DNA from: an uncultured bacterium
GTDB lineage: Bacteria > Bacteroidota > Rhodothermia > Rhodothermales > Rubricoccaceae
DNA length: 64,000 nucleotides
Assembly: GCA_947493945.1 (NCBI GenBank)
Contig: CANLSR010000001.1
Span: 310,001-374,000, forward strand
Reading direction: 5' to 3'
The notes under the pieces are model-generated. The model was not told where the DNA came from and did no database searches. It saw only the letters and a program-made list of their open reading frames with translations. The translations under genes and the position numbers were made by a program. Shown piece by piece: positions 53,230 to 62,685 of this stretch (position 1 is the first letter of the stretch; each line of letters starts with the position of its first letter).

Positions 53230-53979
53230 CTAGCGGGACTCCTGGGCGAGCGGCACGACGGCCTGGCCGACGGTCTCGGCGATGATCCGCTGGCCCTCGG
53301 CCGTCGGGTGGACGCCGTCGGCCTGGTTGAGGCGCCGCTCGCCGGCCACGTCCGCCAGCAGGAACGGGATGAGCGTGGCGCCGTGCGCCTCGGCCACGGC
53401 CGGGAACACCTCGCGGAACCGGGCGCCGTAGTCGGCGCCGTAGTTGGGCAGCGCCTCCATGCCGGCGACCACCAGCCGCGCGTCGGGCGCGGCCTCTTCG
53501 ACGGCGTCCAGGATGGCGTCGAGGTTGGCGCGCGTGGCGGCCGGGTCCGTCCCGCGCAGGCCGTCGTTGGCCCCCAGGGCCAGCACGAACACGTCGGGCG
53601 TGGCCTGGCGCAGCGCCCACGCGATGCGGCCCTTGCCTCCGGCCGAGGTCTCGCCGCTCACGCCCGCGTTGACGACCCGGACCGGCACGCCGGCCGCCTC
53701 GATCTGGGCGCCCACCAGCGCCGGGTACGCCAGCGCCGGATCCGGCAGGCCGTAGCCGGCCGTCAGGCTGTCGCCGAAAAACAGGACCGTCACCGTGTCG
53801 GACTCCGCCCGGCTGGCGGCGCCCGCCAGCGGCTGGTCGGGCGTCGTGGCGGACTCGGGCGTGGCCGTGGCGCCGGGCTGCACGGACTCGGAGATGTCGG
53901 GGATCGGGGTCGGCTCGGTCTCCTGGCACCCGGCCAGGGCGACCGCCAGCGGGACGAGGGCACAGATCAGGAGGCGCAT
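53230..53979 (-). CDS. tesA: SGNH/GDSL esterase lipoprotein (TesA-like)
   Basis: Arylesterase/lysophospholipase-type enzyme of 249 residues. It has a lipobox (ALAGC, Cys18), a Pro/Thr-rich linker, and the SGNH blocks: FFGDSLTAGYG (catalytic Ser), NAGVSGETSAGG, LALGANDGLRG (Asn) and NQADGVHPTAEGQRI (Asp and His). E. coli TesA has a plain signal peptide; the lipid anchor here puts the enzyme on a membrane. It is divergent from ybbA, exactly as in E. coli, where tesA and ybbA-ybbP are back to back. ATG 53979 is the first codon of the signal. Confidence 0.92.
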   Translation of the reverse strand: MRLLICALVPLAVALAGCQETEPTPIPDISESVQPGATATPESATTPDQPLAGAASRAESDTVTVLFFGDSLTAGYGLPDPALAYPALVGAQIEAAGVPVRVVNAGVSGETSAGGKGRIAWALRQATPDVFVLALGANDGLRGTDPAATRANLDAILDAVEEAAPDARLVVAGMEALPNYGADYGARFREVFPAVAEAHGATLIPFLLADVAGERRLNQADGVHPTAEGQRIIAETVGQAVVPLAQESR

Positions 53980-54148
53980 AGAGAGCGGAGGCAAGGTCCT
54001 GGAGAACGAGGCCGACCCTGCCGAGGTGCCCGCCCGGCTCGCGCCGCCCGGTGAACTCCAGGCGGAGGCGCGCCGTTGTCGCGGCGGCCGGCGTTCACGT
54101 CGCCACCGGCGCCCTCTGCCGCCCCGCCCTCCGCCCCCCGCCCGCGCT

Positions 54149-54865
<717 letters not shown>

Positions 54866-54951
54866 CCGACGGCCCGCGGAGGCGCAGGTCGGAGCGCGCG
54901 CAGATGCCCGAGCCCACCCGACGCCTGTCCCCCGTCCACTGATTCTTCCCG

Positions 54952-57507
54952 ATGGCCCTCTCCCCCCTCCGTTTCGCCTGGCAGGACAGCCGCGGGATGC
55001 GCCGCCGGCTGGCGCTCTACGTCTCCGCGATGGCGCTGGGCGTGGCGGCGCTCGTCGCCATCCGCTCGTTCGGGATCAACCTGGAGCGCGCCGTCGCGGA
55101 GCAGTCCAAGGAGGTGTTCGGGTCGGACCTGGAGGTGCGCCGCAGCGCCCTCTTCCCCGACTCGACCGTAGCCCTGCTGGACTCGCTGCGCGACGAGACC
55201 GGCGCCACGGTCGTCCGCGAGGCCACGTTCCCGTCGATGGCTCGCTTCCCGGCGTCCGCGGGTGGCGAGGGGCGGGCGCGGCTGGCCCAGGTCCGCGCCC
55301 TCGACGGCCCGTACCCGCTCTACGGCCAGGTCGAGGCCACGCCGACGACGTCCGCGGGGCAGATCGGCCGAGACACGCTCGGGGCGCTCGTCGACGCCAC
55401 GCTCTTGCTCCAGATGGACGCCGCCGTCGGCGACTCCGTCCAGGTCGGCAACCGGACGTACGCCATCGTCGGCCGGGTGGACGGCGTGCCGGGCCAGACC
55501 GACATCGGCGGGCTGGTGGGGCCGCGCGTCTACCTGCCGCTGGCGGCCATCGACTCGACGCTGCTGGGCTTCGGCAGCCGGGCCAACTACACCGTCCAGT
55601 ACCGCTTCCCCGACGAGGCGGCCGCGCTCGGCCTCGTCCGGCCCCGGCTGGACGAGGCCGAGATCCGCTACGAGACCGCCGGCGAGCAGCAGCAGCAAGT
55701 GACCGAGGCCTCGGGCTACCTGTCGCGCTTCCTGTCGCTCGTCGGGTTCGTGGCGCTGCTCCTGGGCGGGATCGGTGTGGCGTCGTCGATGAGCGTCTAC
55801 GTGTCCGAAAAGGCCGAGACCGTCGCCACGCTGCGGTGCCTGGGCGTGTCGTCGGGGCGCGTGCTGGCGGTGTACGCGCTCCAGGCGCTGGCGCTCGGGT
55901 TCGTCGGCGCCGCCCTGGGCGCGGCCCTGGGCGTGTTGGTCCAGCGGACGCTGCCGATGGTGTTCGCCGGCTTCCTGCCGGTCGACGTGGCCAACGACGT
56001 GGTGCCCCGCGCCTTGGCGGAGGGGCTGGGCGTGGGGCTGGTGACGGCGCTGCTGTTCGCGCTCCTGCCGCTGGTGGGCGTCCGGCGCGTGCCGCCGCTG
56101 CGGGCGCTGCGCGACGACGCCCGGGCGAGCGGGCCCGACCCGGCGCGCTGGGCGCTGGCGGCGCTGCTGGTTGCGGCCGTCGCCGGGTTCGCCTGGCTTC
56201 AGACGCGGTCCGTGGTGGGCGCCGCGGCGTTCGTCGGCGGCACGGCCGGCGTGTTCGGGCTGCTGGCGGTGGCCGCCGTCGCCGTCCGCGCCGTGGTCCG
56301 GCGGACGGCCCGGCCCGGCCTGCCGTGGGCCTGGCGCCAGGGGCTCGCCAACCTGCACGCGCCCGGCAACCAGACCCTCGTGCTCTTGGTGACGATGGGC
56401 CTGGGCGTCTTCCTGGTCCTGGCGCTGGCGCTCGTCCAGCGGTCGATTCTGGAGCAAGTGGCCCTGCCCTCGGCCGAGGCCGGCGCGGCCGACGTGGTCC
56501 TGTTCGACGTCCAGCCCGACCAGCGCGACGGGGTCCGCCAGCTGGTCGAGGCCCAGGGCCTGCCCGTCGTGGACGAGGTGCCCCTGGTGTCCATGCGGAT
56601 CTCGGCCTTGGACGGCGTCCCCGTCGACACGCTCAAAGAAGTGGCCGACTCGTCGTTCGCCGGCACCGAGGGCGGGCCGGAGCGCTGGACGCTGACGCGC
56701 GAGTACCGCTCGACCTACCGCGACCAGACGGTCGACTCCGAGGTCGTGACGGCCGGCCGGTTCGAGGGAACAGCCGCGGAGGACGCCGTCGTCCCGGTCT
56801 CCATCGAGCAGGACCTGGCCGCCGACCTGGGCGTGACCCTGGGCAGCCGGATCACCTGGGACGTGGCCGGCGCCGAGATCGAGAGCGTGGTCACCAGCCT
56901 GCGCGAGGTGGACTGGGCGCGCGTGCAGCCCAACTTTTTCGCCGTCTTCCCCGTCGGCCCGCTCGACCAAGCGCCCCAAACCGCGATCCTGCTGACGCGC
57001 GCCGGCACGCCCCAAGCGAGCGCCCGGCTCCAGTCGGCCGTGGTGGAGGCGTTCCCCAACGTGTCGGCCATCGACGTGCGGCTGGTGCTGGAGGTGGTCA
57101 GCCGCGTGCTGGACCGGGTCGCGTTCGTGCTTCGGTTTATGGCGCTGTTCGCGATCCTGACGGGCTTGGTGGTGCTGGCCGGGGCCGTCCGCGTGGCGCT
57201 GGCGCAGCGGACGCGCGAGGCCGTCGTGCTGCGCACGCTGGGTGCCAGCCGGGCCCAGGTGCGGCGCATTCTGCTCGCCGAGTACGCCCTGCTCGGCCTG
57301 CTGGCGGCCTTGACGGGCGGGCTCTTGGCCTTGGCCGGCGCGTGGGGCCTGGCCCACTTCACGTTCGAGATCCCGTTCCGCCCCGACCTCACGTGGCTGG
57401 CGTGGGCGCTGGTCGTCGTGCCGGCGCTGACGGCGGTCGTCGGGCTGATCGGCAGCCGCGGCGCCCTCCGCCAGCCGCCCCTCGCCGTCTTGCGCGCCGA
57501 GGGGTAG
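54952..57507 (+). CDS. ybbP: FtsX-fold ABC permease (YbbP-like)
   Basis: An 851-residue inner-membrane permease with two FtsX/MacB-type domains: an N-terminal helix (ALYVSAMALGVAALVAIRSF), a large periplasmic part, three helices (VGFVALLLGGIGVASSM, LALGFVGAALGAAL, VTALLFALLPLVGVRRVPPLRALR), four helices in the middle (residues about 400-490), another periplasmic part, and three C-terminal helices ending with QPPLAVLRAEG. The PPLRALR and PPLAVLRAEG ends match FtsX-type permeases. Together with YbbA it forms a complete transporter next to the lipoprotein esterase TesA. Confidence 0.95.
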   Translation: MALSPLRFAWQDSRGMRRRLALYVSAMALGVAALVAIRSFGINLERAVAEQSKEVFGSDLEVRRSALFPDSTVALLDSLRDETGATVVREATFPSMARFPASAGGEGRARLAQVRALDGPYPLYGQVEATPTTSAGQIGRDTLGALVDATLLLQMDAAVGDSVQVGNRTYAIVGRVDGVPGQTDIGGLVGPRVYLPLAAIDSTLLGFGSRANYTVQYRFPDEAAALGLVRPRLDEAEIRYETAGEQQQQVTEASGYLSRFLSLVGFVALLLGGIGVASSMSVYVSEKAETVATLRCLGVSSGRVLAVYALQALALGFVGAALGAALGVLVQRTLPMVFAGFLPVDVANDVVPRALAEGLGVGLVTALLFALLPLVGVRRVPPLRALRDDARASGPDPARWALAALLVAAVAGFAWLQTRSVVGAAAFVGGTAGVFGLLAVAAVAVRAVVRRTARPGLPWAWRQGLANLHAPGNQTLVLLVTMGLGVFLVLALALVQRSILEQVALPSAEAGAADVVLFDVQPDQRDGVRQLVEAQGLPVVDEVPLVSMRISALDGVPVDTLKEVADSSFAGTEGGPERWTLTREYRSTYRDQTVDSEVVTAGRFEGTAAEDAVVPVSIEQDLAADLGVTLGSRITWDVAGAEIESVVTSLREVDWARVQPNFFAVFPVGPLDQAPQTAILLTRAGTPQASARLQSAVVEAFPNVSAIDVRLVLEVVSRVLDRVAFVLRFMALFAILTGLVVLAGAVRVALAQRTREAVVLRTLGASRAQVRRILLAEYALLGLLAALTGGLLALAGAWGLAHFTFEIPFRPDLTWLAWALVVVPALTAVVGLIGSRGALRQPPLAVLRAEG

Positions 57508-57574
57508 GGTCGCAACCTGGAAGGCGTGGCCCCGTCGAGCCCTTTTCCTCCAGCGGCTCCGCCCGTCCCGCGCC

Positions 57575-57958
57575 GTGTTCCAGCAGGACTACGTCCTCCG
57601 CCAGATCCAGAGCTTGATCCAGGTGCTGGAGCAGGTCCTGTTCCGCAAGCGGTCGGACCAGCCCGAGGAGGCCCAGGACGTGCTGGCCGACGGGCTGGCG
57701 CGCTCGCTCGGCATGGGCCTCCCCGCCCTCCGTCGCTTGTCGCGAGACGAGACGCTGGCGCTGTGCGCCCCCGGCGGACCGCTCCCCGGCGACGCAGCCG
57801 TCACGCTGGCGGACCTGCTCAGCGAGGACTCGTCCTCCGACGGACGTCAGAGGGCGCTGTGGCTGTACGACTGGGCGCTCGCCTCGGGCCAGGCCGTCCC
57901 GTTCGACGTCCACGAGCGGCTAGCGTCGCTCCGCGCGTCCCTGGGCTCGCCCCGCTGA
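57575..57958 (+). CDS. Small hypothetical protein (possibly DUF6483-like)
   Basis: A 127-residue soluble, largely helical protein that starts MFQQDYVLRQIQSLIQVLEQVLFRKR (GTG start 57575). The DYVLRQIQ opening and its helical repeat-like end (ALWLYDWALASGQAVPFDVHERLASL) recall small bacterial proteins of the DUF6483 group, but that match is by memory and weak. It follows ybbP by 67 bp on the same strand and could be part of that operon. Confidence 0.6.
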   Translation: MFQQDYVLRQIQSLIQVLEQVLFRKRSDQPEEAQDVLADGLARSLGMGLPALRRLSRDETLALCAPGGPLPGDAAVTLADLLSEDSSSDGRQRALWLYDWALASGQAVPFDVHERLASLRASLGSPR

Positions 57959-58001
57959 GCCGCCGGGGCAAGCGCCAGCCGGTGGCGGGGCCCGTAGGTC
58001 A

Positions 58002-58058
58002 GTGGAGTGGTGGCTCGGGAGCGGTACGGTTCCAACCCGCTCAGATCCACCACCCCAC
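58002..58058. terminator. Nested hairpin between convergent genes, tRNA-like in places
   Basis: GTGGAGTGGTGG (58002-58013) pairs with CCACCACCCCAC (58047-58058, one mismatch); inside, GAGCGG (58019-58024) pairs with CCGCTC (58037-58042). It lies between the stops at 57958 and 58073, so a two-way terminator is likely. GGTTCCAACC and GTAGGTCAGTGG nearby resemble T- and D-loops of tRNA, but no full cloverleaf forms. Confidence 0.55.
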
Positions 58059-58072
58059 CGATTTGCCGAGGT

Positions 58073-58972
58073 CTACGCCGCCATCCCGCCGGTGACGCCG
58101 TAGACCTCGCCGGTCACGTAGCCGGCCTCCTGGGTGGCCAGGAACACGTAGACCGGCGCGATCTCGGCCGGCTGGCCCGGGCGGCCGTAGGGCGTGCTCT
58201 TGCCGAACGTCTCGACCTTGTCCTGGGGCTGTCCGCCCGAGGGCTGGAGCGGCGTCCAGAACGGGCCGGGCGCGACCGCGTTGACGCGCACGCCGCTCTT
58301 CATCGCCTGCTGGGCCAGCGCCTTGGTGAACCCGATGATGGCCCACTTGGTGGAGGCGTAGTCGAGGAGGTTCGGCGACGGCTGCGAGCCCTGGATCGAG
58401 GTCGTGTTGATGATCGAGCCGCCCGCCGGCAGGTGCGGCAGGGCCGCCTTCGACAGCCAGAACATGGCGTAGACGTTGGTCTTGTAGGTCTGGTCGAACT
58501 GCTCGGTGGTGATGTCCTGGATCGACTCCTGGGACGTCTGCTTCCCGGCGTTGATGACCAGCACGTCGAGCCCGCCTAGCTGGTCGCGCGCGTCGGCGAC
58601 GAGTTGTGTGCAGAACGACTCGTCGGTGAGGTCGCCCGGCAGGCGGACGAGCGTGCCGCCCTCGCCCTCGATCAGCTCCGCCAGCGAGGCGGCGTCGGCG
58701 CTCTCGGCGTCGAGGTAGTTGATGGCGACCGCCGCGCCCTCGCGGTGGTACGCGATGGCCGTGGCCCGGCCGATGCCGGAGTCGCCGCCGGTGATGAGCG
58801 CCCGGGTGCCCTCCATCCGGCCCGAGCCGCGGTAGCTGTCCTCGCCGTGGTCCGGGCGCGGGTCCATCTCGGAGATCAGGCCCGGCGCCGGCATCGGCTG
58901 GCGCGGGAAGGGCGGCTGCGGGTACTGCGTGCGCGGGTCCTGGAGGGCATACTGGTTGGGAGTCTCGGGCAT
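58073..58972 (-). CDS. Short-chain dehydrogenase/reductase (YghA-like)
   Basis: A 299-residue classical SDR with the extended N-terminus of the YghA/YdaD (general stress) group: QYPQPPFPRQPMPAPGLISEMDPRPDHGEDSYRGSGRMEG, then the NADP motif ALITGGDSGIGRATAIAY, NAGKQ, the catalytic Ser in INTTSIQGSQPSPNLLDYASTKWAI with Tyr and Lys, and PGPFWTPL, then GRPGQPAEIAPVYVFLAT and the end GEVYGVTGG. It probably reduces aldehydes or ketones under stress. The substrate is unknown. It is divergent from the M14 peptidase, 208 bp away. Confidence 0.93.
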   Translation of the reverse strand: MPETPNQYALQDPRTQYPQPPFPRQPMPAPGLISEMDPRPDHGEDSYRGSGRMEGTRALITGGDSGIGRATAIAYHREGAAVAINYLDAESADAASLAELIEGEGGTLVRLPGDLTDESFCTQLVADARDQLGGLDVLVINAGKQTSQESIQDITTEQFDQTYKTNVYAMFWLSKAALPHLPAGGSIINTTSIQGSQPSPNLLDYASTKWAIIGFTKALAQQAMKSGVRVNAVAPGPFWTPLQPSGGQPQDKVETFGKSTPYGRPGQPAEIAPVYVFLATQEAGYVTGEVYGVTGGMAA

Positions 58973-59151
58973 GGGTCGGGAGAGAGGGGGGCTCGTTGAA
59001 CCGAGGCGGCGGCCGGACGGATTCCAGATGCCGCTCCGTCCTGCCGGTCTCAGGAAACCCCGGAGCGCCTCGCCCCGCTGGCGACGGCCGCCAGCAGGGC
59101 GGAGCCCACTGAACGCAGCGCGTGGAGCCGGTCCCGTGCGGCGCCCTCCGG

Positions 59152-59157
59152 TACTTT
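59152..59157 (+). promoter_or_regulatory. TACTTT box before the M14 peptidase
   Basis: TACTTT matches the first six bases of the Bacteroidota TAnnTTTG box, 23 nt before the GTG start (59181). No -33 element is clear. Confidence 0.35.
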
Positions 59158-59180
59158 CCCAACCTCCAACCCCTCCGCCC

Positions 59181-61637
59181 GTGCTCCGCCGCCTCCTCGT
59201 CCTCCTCCCGCTGGCGCTCGCCGCGGCCAGCGCCCAGGTCCCCGCGCCCGCCGAGTTTCTAGGTTACCCGCTGGGCGAGCGGTTCACGCCCCACCACCGC
59301 GTGGTGGACTACGTCCGCGCCGTCGGCGAGGCGTCGCCGCTGGTGGACGTCCAGCCGTACGGCGAGACGCCCGAGGGCCGGCCGCTCGTGGTGGCCGTGG
59401 TCAGCCGGGGCGACGCCGAGGCGGTCCGCCAGTCGGTGCTGGCGGCGGTCCGCGGCGAGGGCGTGCCGACGAAGCCCGTCGTCTGGCTGAGCTACAACGT
59501 CCACGGCAACGAGGCCGTGAGCACCGAGGCCGCGCTGGAGACGCTCTACACGCTCGCCACGGCCGGGTCCGGCCTGGACGACGTGGTGGTGGTCCTCGAC
59601 CCGTGCCTCAACCCGGACGGGCGGGAGCGCTACGTCCAGGGCTACCGCCAGCGCCGCGGGGCCCGGCCCGACCCGGACCCCGACGCCCGCGAGCACGACG
59701 AGCCGTGGCCCGGCGGCCGGTTCAACCACTACCTGTTCGACCTCAACCGCGACTGGGCGTGGGGCACCCAGCCCGAAACCCGGGCGCGGCTGGCGCTCTA
59801 CGACCGCTGGCGGCCCGCCGTCCACGTCGACTTCCATGAGCAGGGCGTCGACAGCCCGTACTACTTCGCGCCGGCCGCCGAGCCGTTCCACCCGCGCGTG
59901 ACCGACTACCAGCGGGCGCTCCAGACCCAGATCGGCCGCGCCAACGCGCGCGTGTTCGACGACCGGGGCTGGCTCTACTTTACGCGCGAGGTGTTCGACC
60001 TGCTCTACCCCGGCTACGGCGACACCTGGCCGACCTTCAACGGCGCCGTGGGCATGACCTACGAGCAGGGCGGGTCGGGCCGCGCCGGGCTGGCGATCGT
60101 CACCGCCGAGGGCGACACGCTGACGCTCGCCCGCCGGATTGCGGCCCACGTCGCGACGGGCCTGGAGACGGTCGCCACGGTCGCCCGCAGCGCCGACGAG
60201 GTGGGCCGCCAGTTCGCGGCGTACTTCGCCAGCCGCCCCGAGGGCGCCCGGGCGTACGTGGCCCAGGGAGACCCGGCGCGGCTCCAGGCGCTGGCCGAGT
60301 TGCTGGACCTCCAGGGCATCGCCTACGGCTGGGCGCGCGGCGAGCGCGTGCGCGGCGTGCGCTACGGCGGAGGGCTAGACGCCCCCACGGGCCCGTCCGG
60401 CGTCGAGGTCCAGCCCGGCGCGCTCGTCGTCTCGACCAGCCAGCCCAAGGGCCGGCTGGCGGCGGTCCTGTTCGAGCCCGAGCCGGCCCTGGCCGACTCG
60501 GTGACGTACGACGTGACCGCGTGGGCGCTGCCCTACGTCTACGGCGTCGAGGGCGTCGCGGCCCAGGCGGAGGTCGCGACCGGCGGCGCCGCTCCGGCCG
60601 GACCGAGCGCGCCGGCCGAGGCCCGCCCTTACGCCTACGTCGCCGGCTGGTCCGGCCCGGGCGACGCCCAGCTCCTGGCCCGGCTCTTGCGCGACGGCGT
60701 GGGCGTGCGCCGGGCGCCCGAGCCCATCGAGGTCGGCGGCCGCAGCTACGGCCGGGGCGCGCTCCTGATCACGCGCGCCGGCAACGCGCGGTTGGGCGAC
60801 CGCTTCGACGCCGTCGTGCGCCGCGCCGCCAGCGAGACCGGCCGGCCGCTGGCGGCGCTCGGCAGCGGGTTCGTCGAGTCCGGGCCGGACCTGGGCTCGG
60901 GCCGCGTCGCCTTCGTCCGCCAGCCGCGCGTGGCCGTCCTGGCCGACGAGCCGGTCTCGCCGACGGCCCTCGGCGAGGTCTGGCACTGGTTCGACGCCGT
61001 GGCCGAGTACCCGGCCACGCTCCTCACGGCCGGCGACGTCACGGCCGCGACGCTGGCCGACGTGGACGTGCTGGTGATGCCCGACGGCAGCTACCGCCCG
61101 TGGCTCACCGACGCCCGCGCCGAGGCCGTCCGCCAGTGGGTCCGCGCCGGGGGCCGGCTGGTGGCGATGGAGCGCGCCGTGACGGCGCTCGCCGGCGCCG
61201 AGGGCTGGGGCGTGACCGTCCGCGACCCGGCCCCCGCCGACTCCTCCGCCGACGCCCGCCTGCGCCGCTACGGCGAGCGCCAGCGGCAAGGCGTCTCGGA
61301 CGACCTGCCGGGCGCCGTCTACCGCGTCGCCCTCGACGGCTCGCACCCGCTCGCCTACGGCTACCCCGACCACACCTACGTCATCAAGCGCCGCACGGCG
61401 GCCGTCGAGTTTCTGGAAGACGGCTGGAACGTGGGCGTGGTCCGCACGGGCGCGCCCACGGCCGGGTTCGCGGGCGCCGGCGCCCAGGCGCGGCTGGCGG
61501 ACACGCTGGTGTTCGGCGTCGAGGACGTCGGCCGAGGCCAGGTCGTCTACCTCGTCGACTCCCCCCTTTTCCGGGGCTTCTGGGCCGACGGCCAGCTCTT
61601 GTTCGCCAACGCCGTCTTCGGCTTGGGCGGCCGCTGA
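59181..61637 (+). CDS. M14-family zinc carboxypeptidase, exported
   Basis: An 818-residue exported protein. After a signal peptide (LRRLLVLLPLALAAASAQ) the peptidase M14 domain spans to about residue 330: the zinc ligands in NVHGNEAVS (His, Glu), an Asn/Arg-type block FDLNRDWAWGTQPETRA, the third ligand His in AVHVDFHEQGVDSPYYF, and a catalytic Glu in MTYEQGGSGRAGLAI. The second half, to residue 818, includes a domain with DVDVLVMPDGSYRPWL and WVRAGGRLVAMERAV, as in glutamine-amidotransferase-like folds attached to such peptidases in Bacteroidota. No T9SS C-terminal domain is seen. GTG 59181 is the start of the signal peptide. Confidence 0.92.
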   Translation: MLRRLLVLLPLALAAASAQVPAPAEFLGYPLGERFTPHHRVVDYVRAVGEASPLVDVQPYGETPEGRPLVVAVVSRGDAEAVRQSVLAAVRGEGVPTKPVVWLSYNVHGNEAVSTEAALETLYTLATAGSGLDDVVVVLDPCLNPDGRERYVQGYRQRRGARPDPDPDAREHDEPWPGGRFNHYLFDLNRDWAWGTQPETRARLALYDRWRPAVHVDFHEQGVDSPYYFAPAAEPFHPRVTDYQRALQTQIGRANARVFDDRGWLYFTREVFDLLYPGYGDTWPTFNGAVGMTYEQGGSGRAGLAIVTAEGDTLTLARRIAAHVATGLETVATVARSADEVGRQFAAYFASRPEGARAYVAQGDPARLQALAELLDLQGIAYGWARGERVRGVRYGGGLDAPTGPSGVEVQPGALVVSTSQPKGRLAAVLFEPEPALADSVTYDVTAWALPYVYGVEGVAAQAEVATGGAAPAGPSAPAEARPYAYVAGWSGPGDAQLLARLLRDGVGVRRAPEPIEVGGRSYGRGALLITRAGNARLGDRFDAVVRRAASETGRPLAALGSGFVESGPDLGSGRVAFVRQPRVAVLADEPVSPTALGEVWHWFDAVAEYPATLLTAGDVTAATLADVDVLVMPDGSYRPWLTDARAEAVRQWVRAGGRLVAMERAVTALAGAEGWGVTVRDPAPADSSADARLRRYGERQRQGVSDDLPGAVYRVALDGSHPLAYGYPDHTYVIKRRTAAVEFLEDGWNVGVVRTGAPTAGFAGAGAQARLADTLVFGVEDVGRGQVVYLVDSPLFRGFWADGQLLFANAVFGLGGR

Positions 61638-61721
61638 CCCGGCCGCGCGCGTCGTCCAGGCTCCGCCGCCACGAACCGCCAGCCGGGCGGCGCCGTACCC
61701 AGAACCCGCCCCCTCCCCACC

Positions 61722-61979
61722 ATGCCCGCCGACCCCTCCGCCCGCCGAGCCGGCCTCGTGTCCATCGTCGTCGGCGTGATCGCGCTGGTGGCCTACGCGG
61801 TCCTGGCGAGCGGCCCCGGCGAGACGGGCCTGCCGGCGGGCCGGCTGTCGCTGGCGGCGCTGCTGGTGATCGTCGGGGTGGGGCTCCGCGACGAGCGGAC
61901 GCCGGGGTGGGGCCGGTTCGTCGCCGCCCTGCTGGCGGGCCTGATCACGGCGGACCTGGTGATGACCTACCTCGTCTAG
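61722..61979 (+). CDS. Small two-to-three-helix membrane protein
   Basis: An 85-residue protein with hydrophobic segments at residues about 11-29 (GLVSIVVGVIALVAYAVL), 42-54 (LSLAALLVIVGVG) and 67-84 (AALLAGLITADLVMTYLV). No family is recognised. It is 84 bp after the peptidase, on the same strand, and normal codon use supports it being a real gene. Confidence 0.6.
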   Translation: MPADPSARRAGLVSIVVGVIALVAYAVLASGPGETGLPAGRLSLAALLVIVGVGLRDERTPGWGRFVAALLAGLITADLVMTYLV

Positions 61980-62037
61980 CCGCGCGAAGACGGGAGGAAC
62001 ACGGCCCCGACGGCTTGGGCCGGCTCGGCGGGGCCGC

Positions 62038-62043
62038 TACCTT
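62038..62043 (+). promoter_or_regulatory. TACCTT box before the L31 gene
   Basis: TACCTT lies 27 nt before the L31 ATG and fits the first six bases of the TAnnTTTG box. No clear -33 element. Confidence 0.35.
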
Positions 62044-62070
62044 CTCGCTCTTCGCAAGGCCCCACGACCG

Positions 62071-62496
62071 ATGCAGACCGACATCCACCCCGACTACCCG
62101 TTCATCCAGGTCACCCTCGCCGACGGCACCGAGTTCACGACTCGGTCGACGATGGCGAAGGAGTACCGCTCCGAGGTCGACTCGTCCAACCACCCGTTCT
62201 ACACGGGCAAGAAGACGATGGTCGACACCGCCGGCCGCGTCGAGAAGTTTATGCGCCGCTACGGCAACGCGCAGGCCAAGAGCGTGAACCAGGACGAGGC
62301 GGACGGCGCGGAGACCACCGCCGCCGACCAAGCCGCCGAGGCCCAGGAGGCCGCCCAGACTGCGTCGGCCGCGCGCGCCGTCGACGCCGACGCGCAGACG
62401 GAGACCGTGGACAACCCGCCGGTCCCGGGCACGGCCAAGCCGCCGGCGTCCTCGCCGGAGAACCCCGCGCGCGACACCGAAGGCGACGACGCCTAA
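62071..62496 (+). CDS. rpmE: Ribosomal protein L31, cysteine-free form with acidic tail
   Basis: Large-subunit ribosomal protein bL31. The N-terminal 70 residues match the family (QTDIHPDYPFIQVTLADGTEF, TTRSTMAKEYRSEV, SNHPFYTGKKTMVDTAGRVEKFMRRYG). The four zinc-binding Cys of the C+ form are missing: the CxC pair is LADG and the CxxC pair is DSSN. So this is a zinc-independent C-minus version. The last 70 residues (from about 72) form an Ala/Asp/Glu/Thr-rich tail not found in typical L31. The tail is likely disordered and its role unknown. Confidence 0.93.
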   Translation: MQTDIHPDYPFIQVTLADGTEFTTRSTMAKEYRSEVDSSNHPFYTGKKTMVDTAGRVEKFMRRYGNAQAKSVNQDEADGAETTAADQAAEAQEAAQTASAARAVDADAQTETVDNPPVPGTAKPPASSPENPARDTEGDDA

Positions 62497-62609
62497 GTCG
62501 CAGCGCGCCTGATTTCAAGAGGCGAGTGGCTCCGGGCCGCTCGCCTCTCTTTGCGTCCGCCCCGCTGGCGGTCGGCGTCGGTGAGGAGGCCAGCGGCCGA
62601 CGGAGCGCC

Positions 62610-62626
62610 CCGCCAGCGGCTGGCGG
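62610..62626. repeat. 17-nt palindrome, copy 3
   Basis: CCGCCAGCGGCTGGCGG, same as at 8197 and 17669, here in the space between the L31 gene and the phosphorylase gene, both on the plus strand. Another CCGCTGGCGG lies 42 bp upstream. Confidence 0.6.
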
Positions 62627-62685
62627 AGAACGCCGCGCCGAGACGGGAGTTTGCCCCGTTTCCTCGCTGCCCCACCCGCCGCACC

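Noticed and set aside
58002..58058. A possible tRNA gene
   Set aside because: GTAGGTCAGTGG and GGTTCCAACC resemble D- and T-loops, but the T-stem has only three pairs, no 7-bp acceptor stem closes it, and there is no anticodon arm. It is better explained as nested hairpin terminator between convergent genes.
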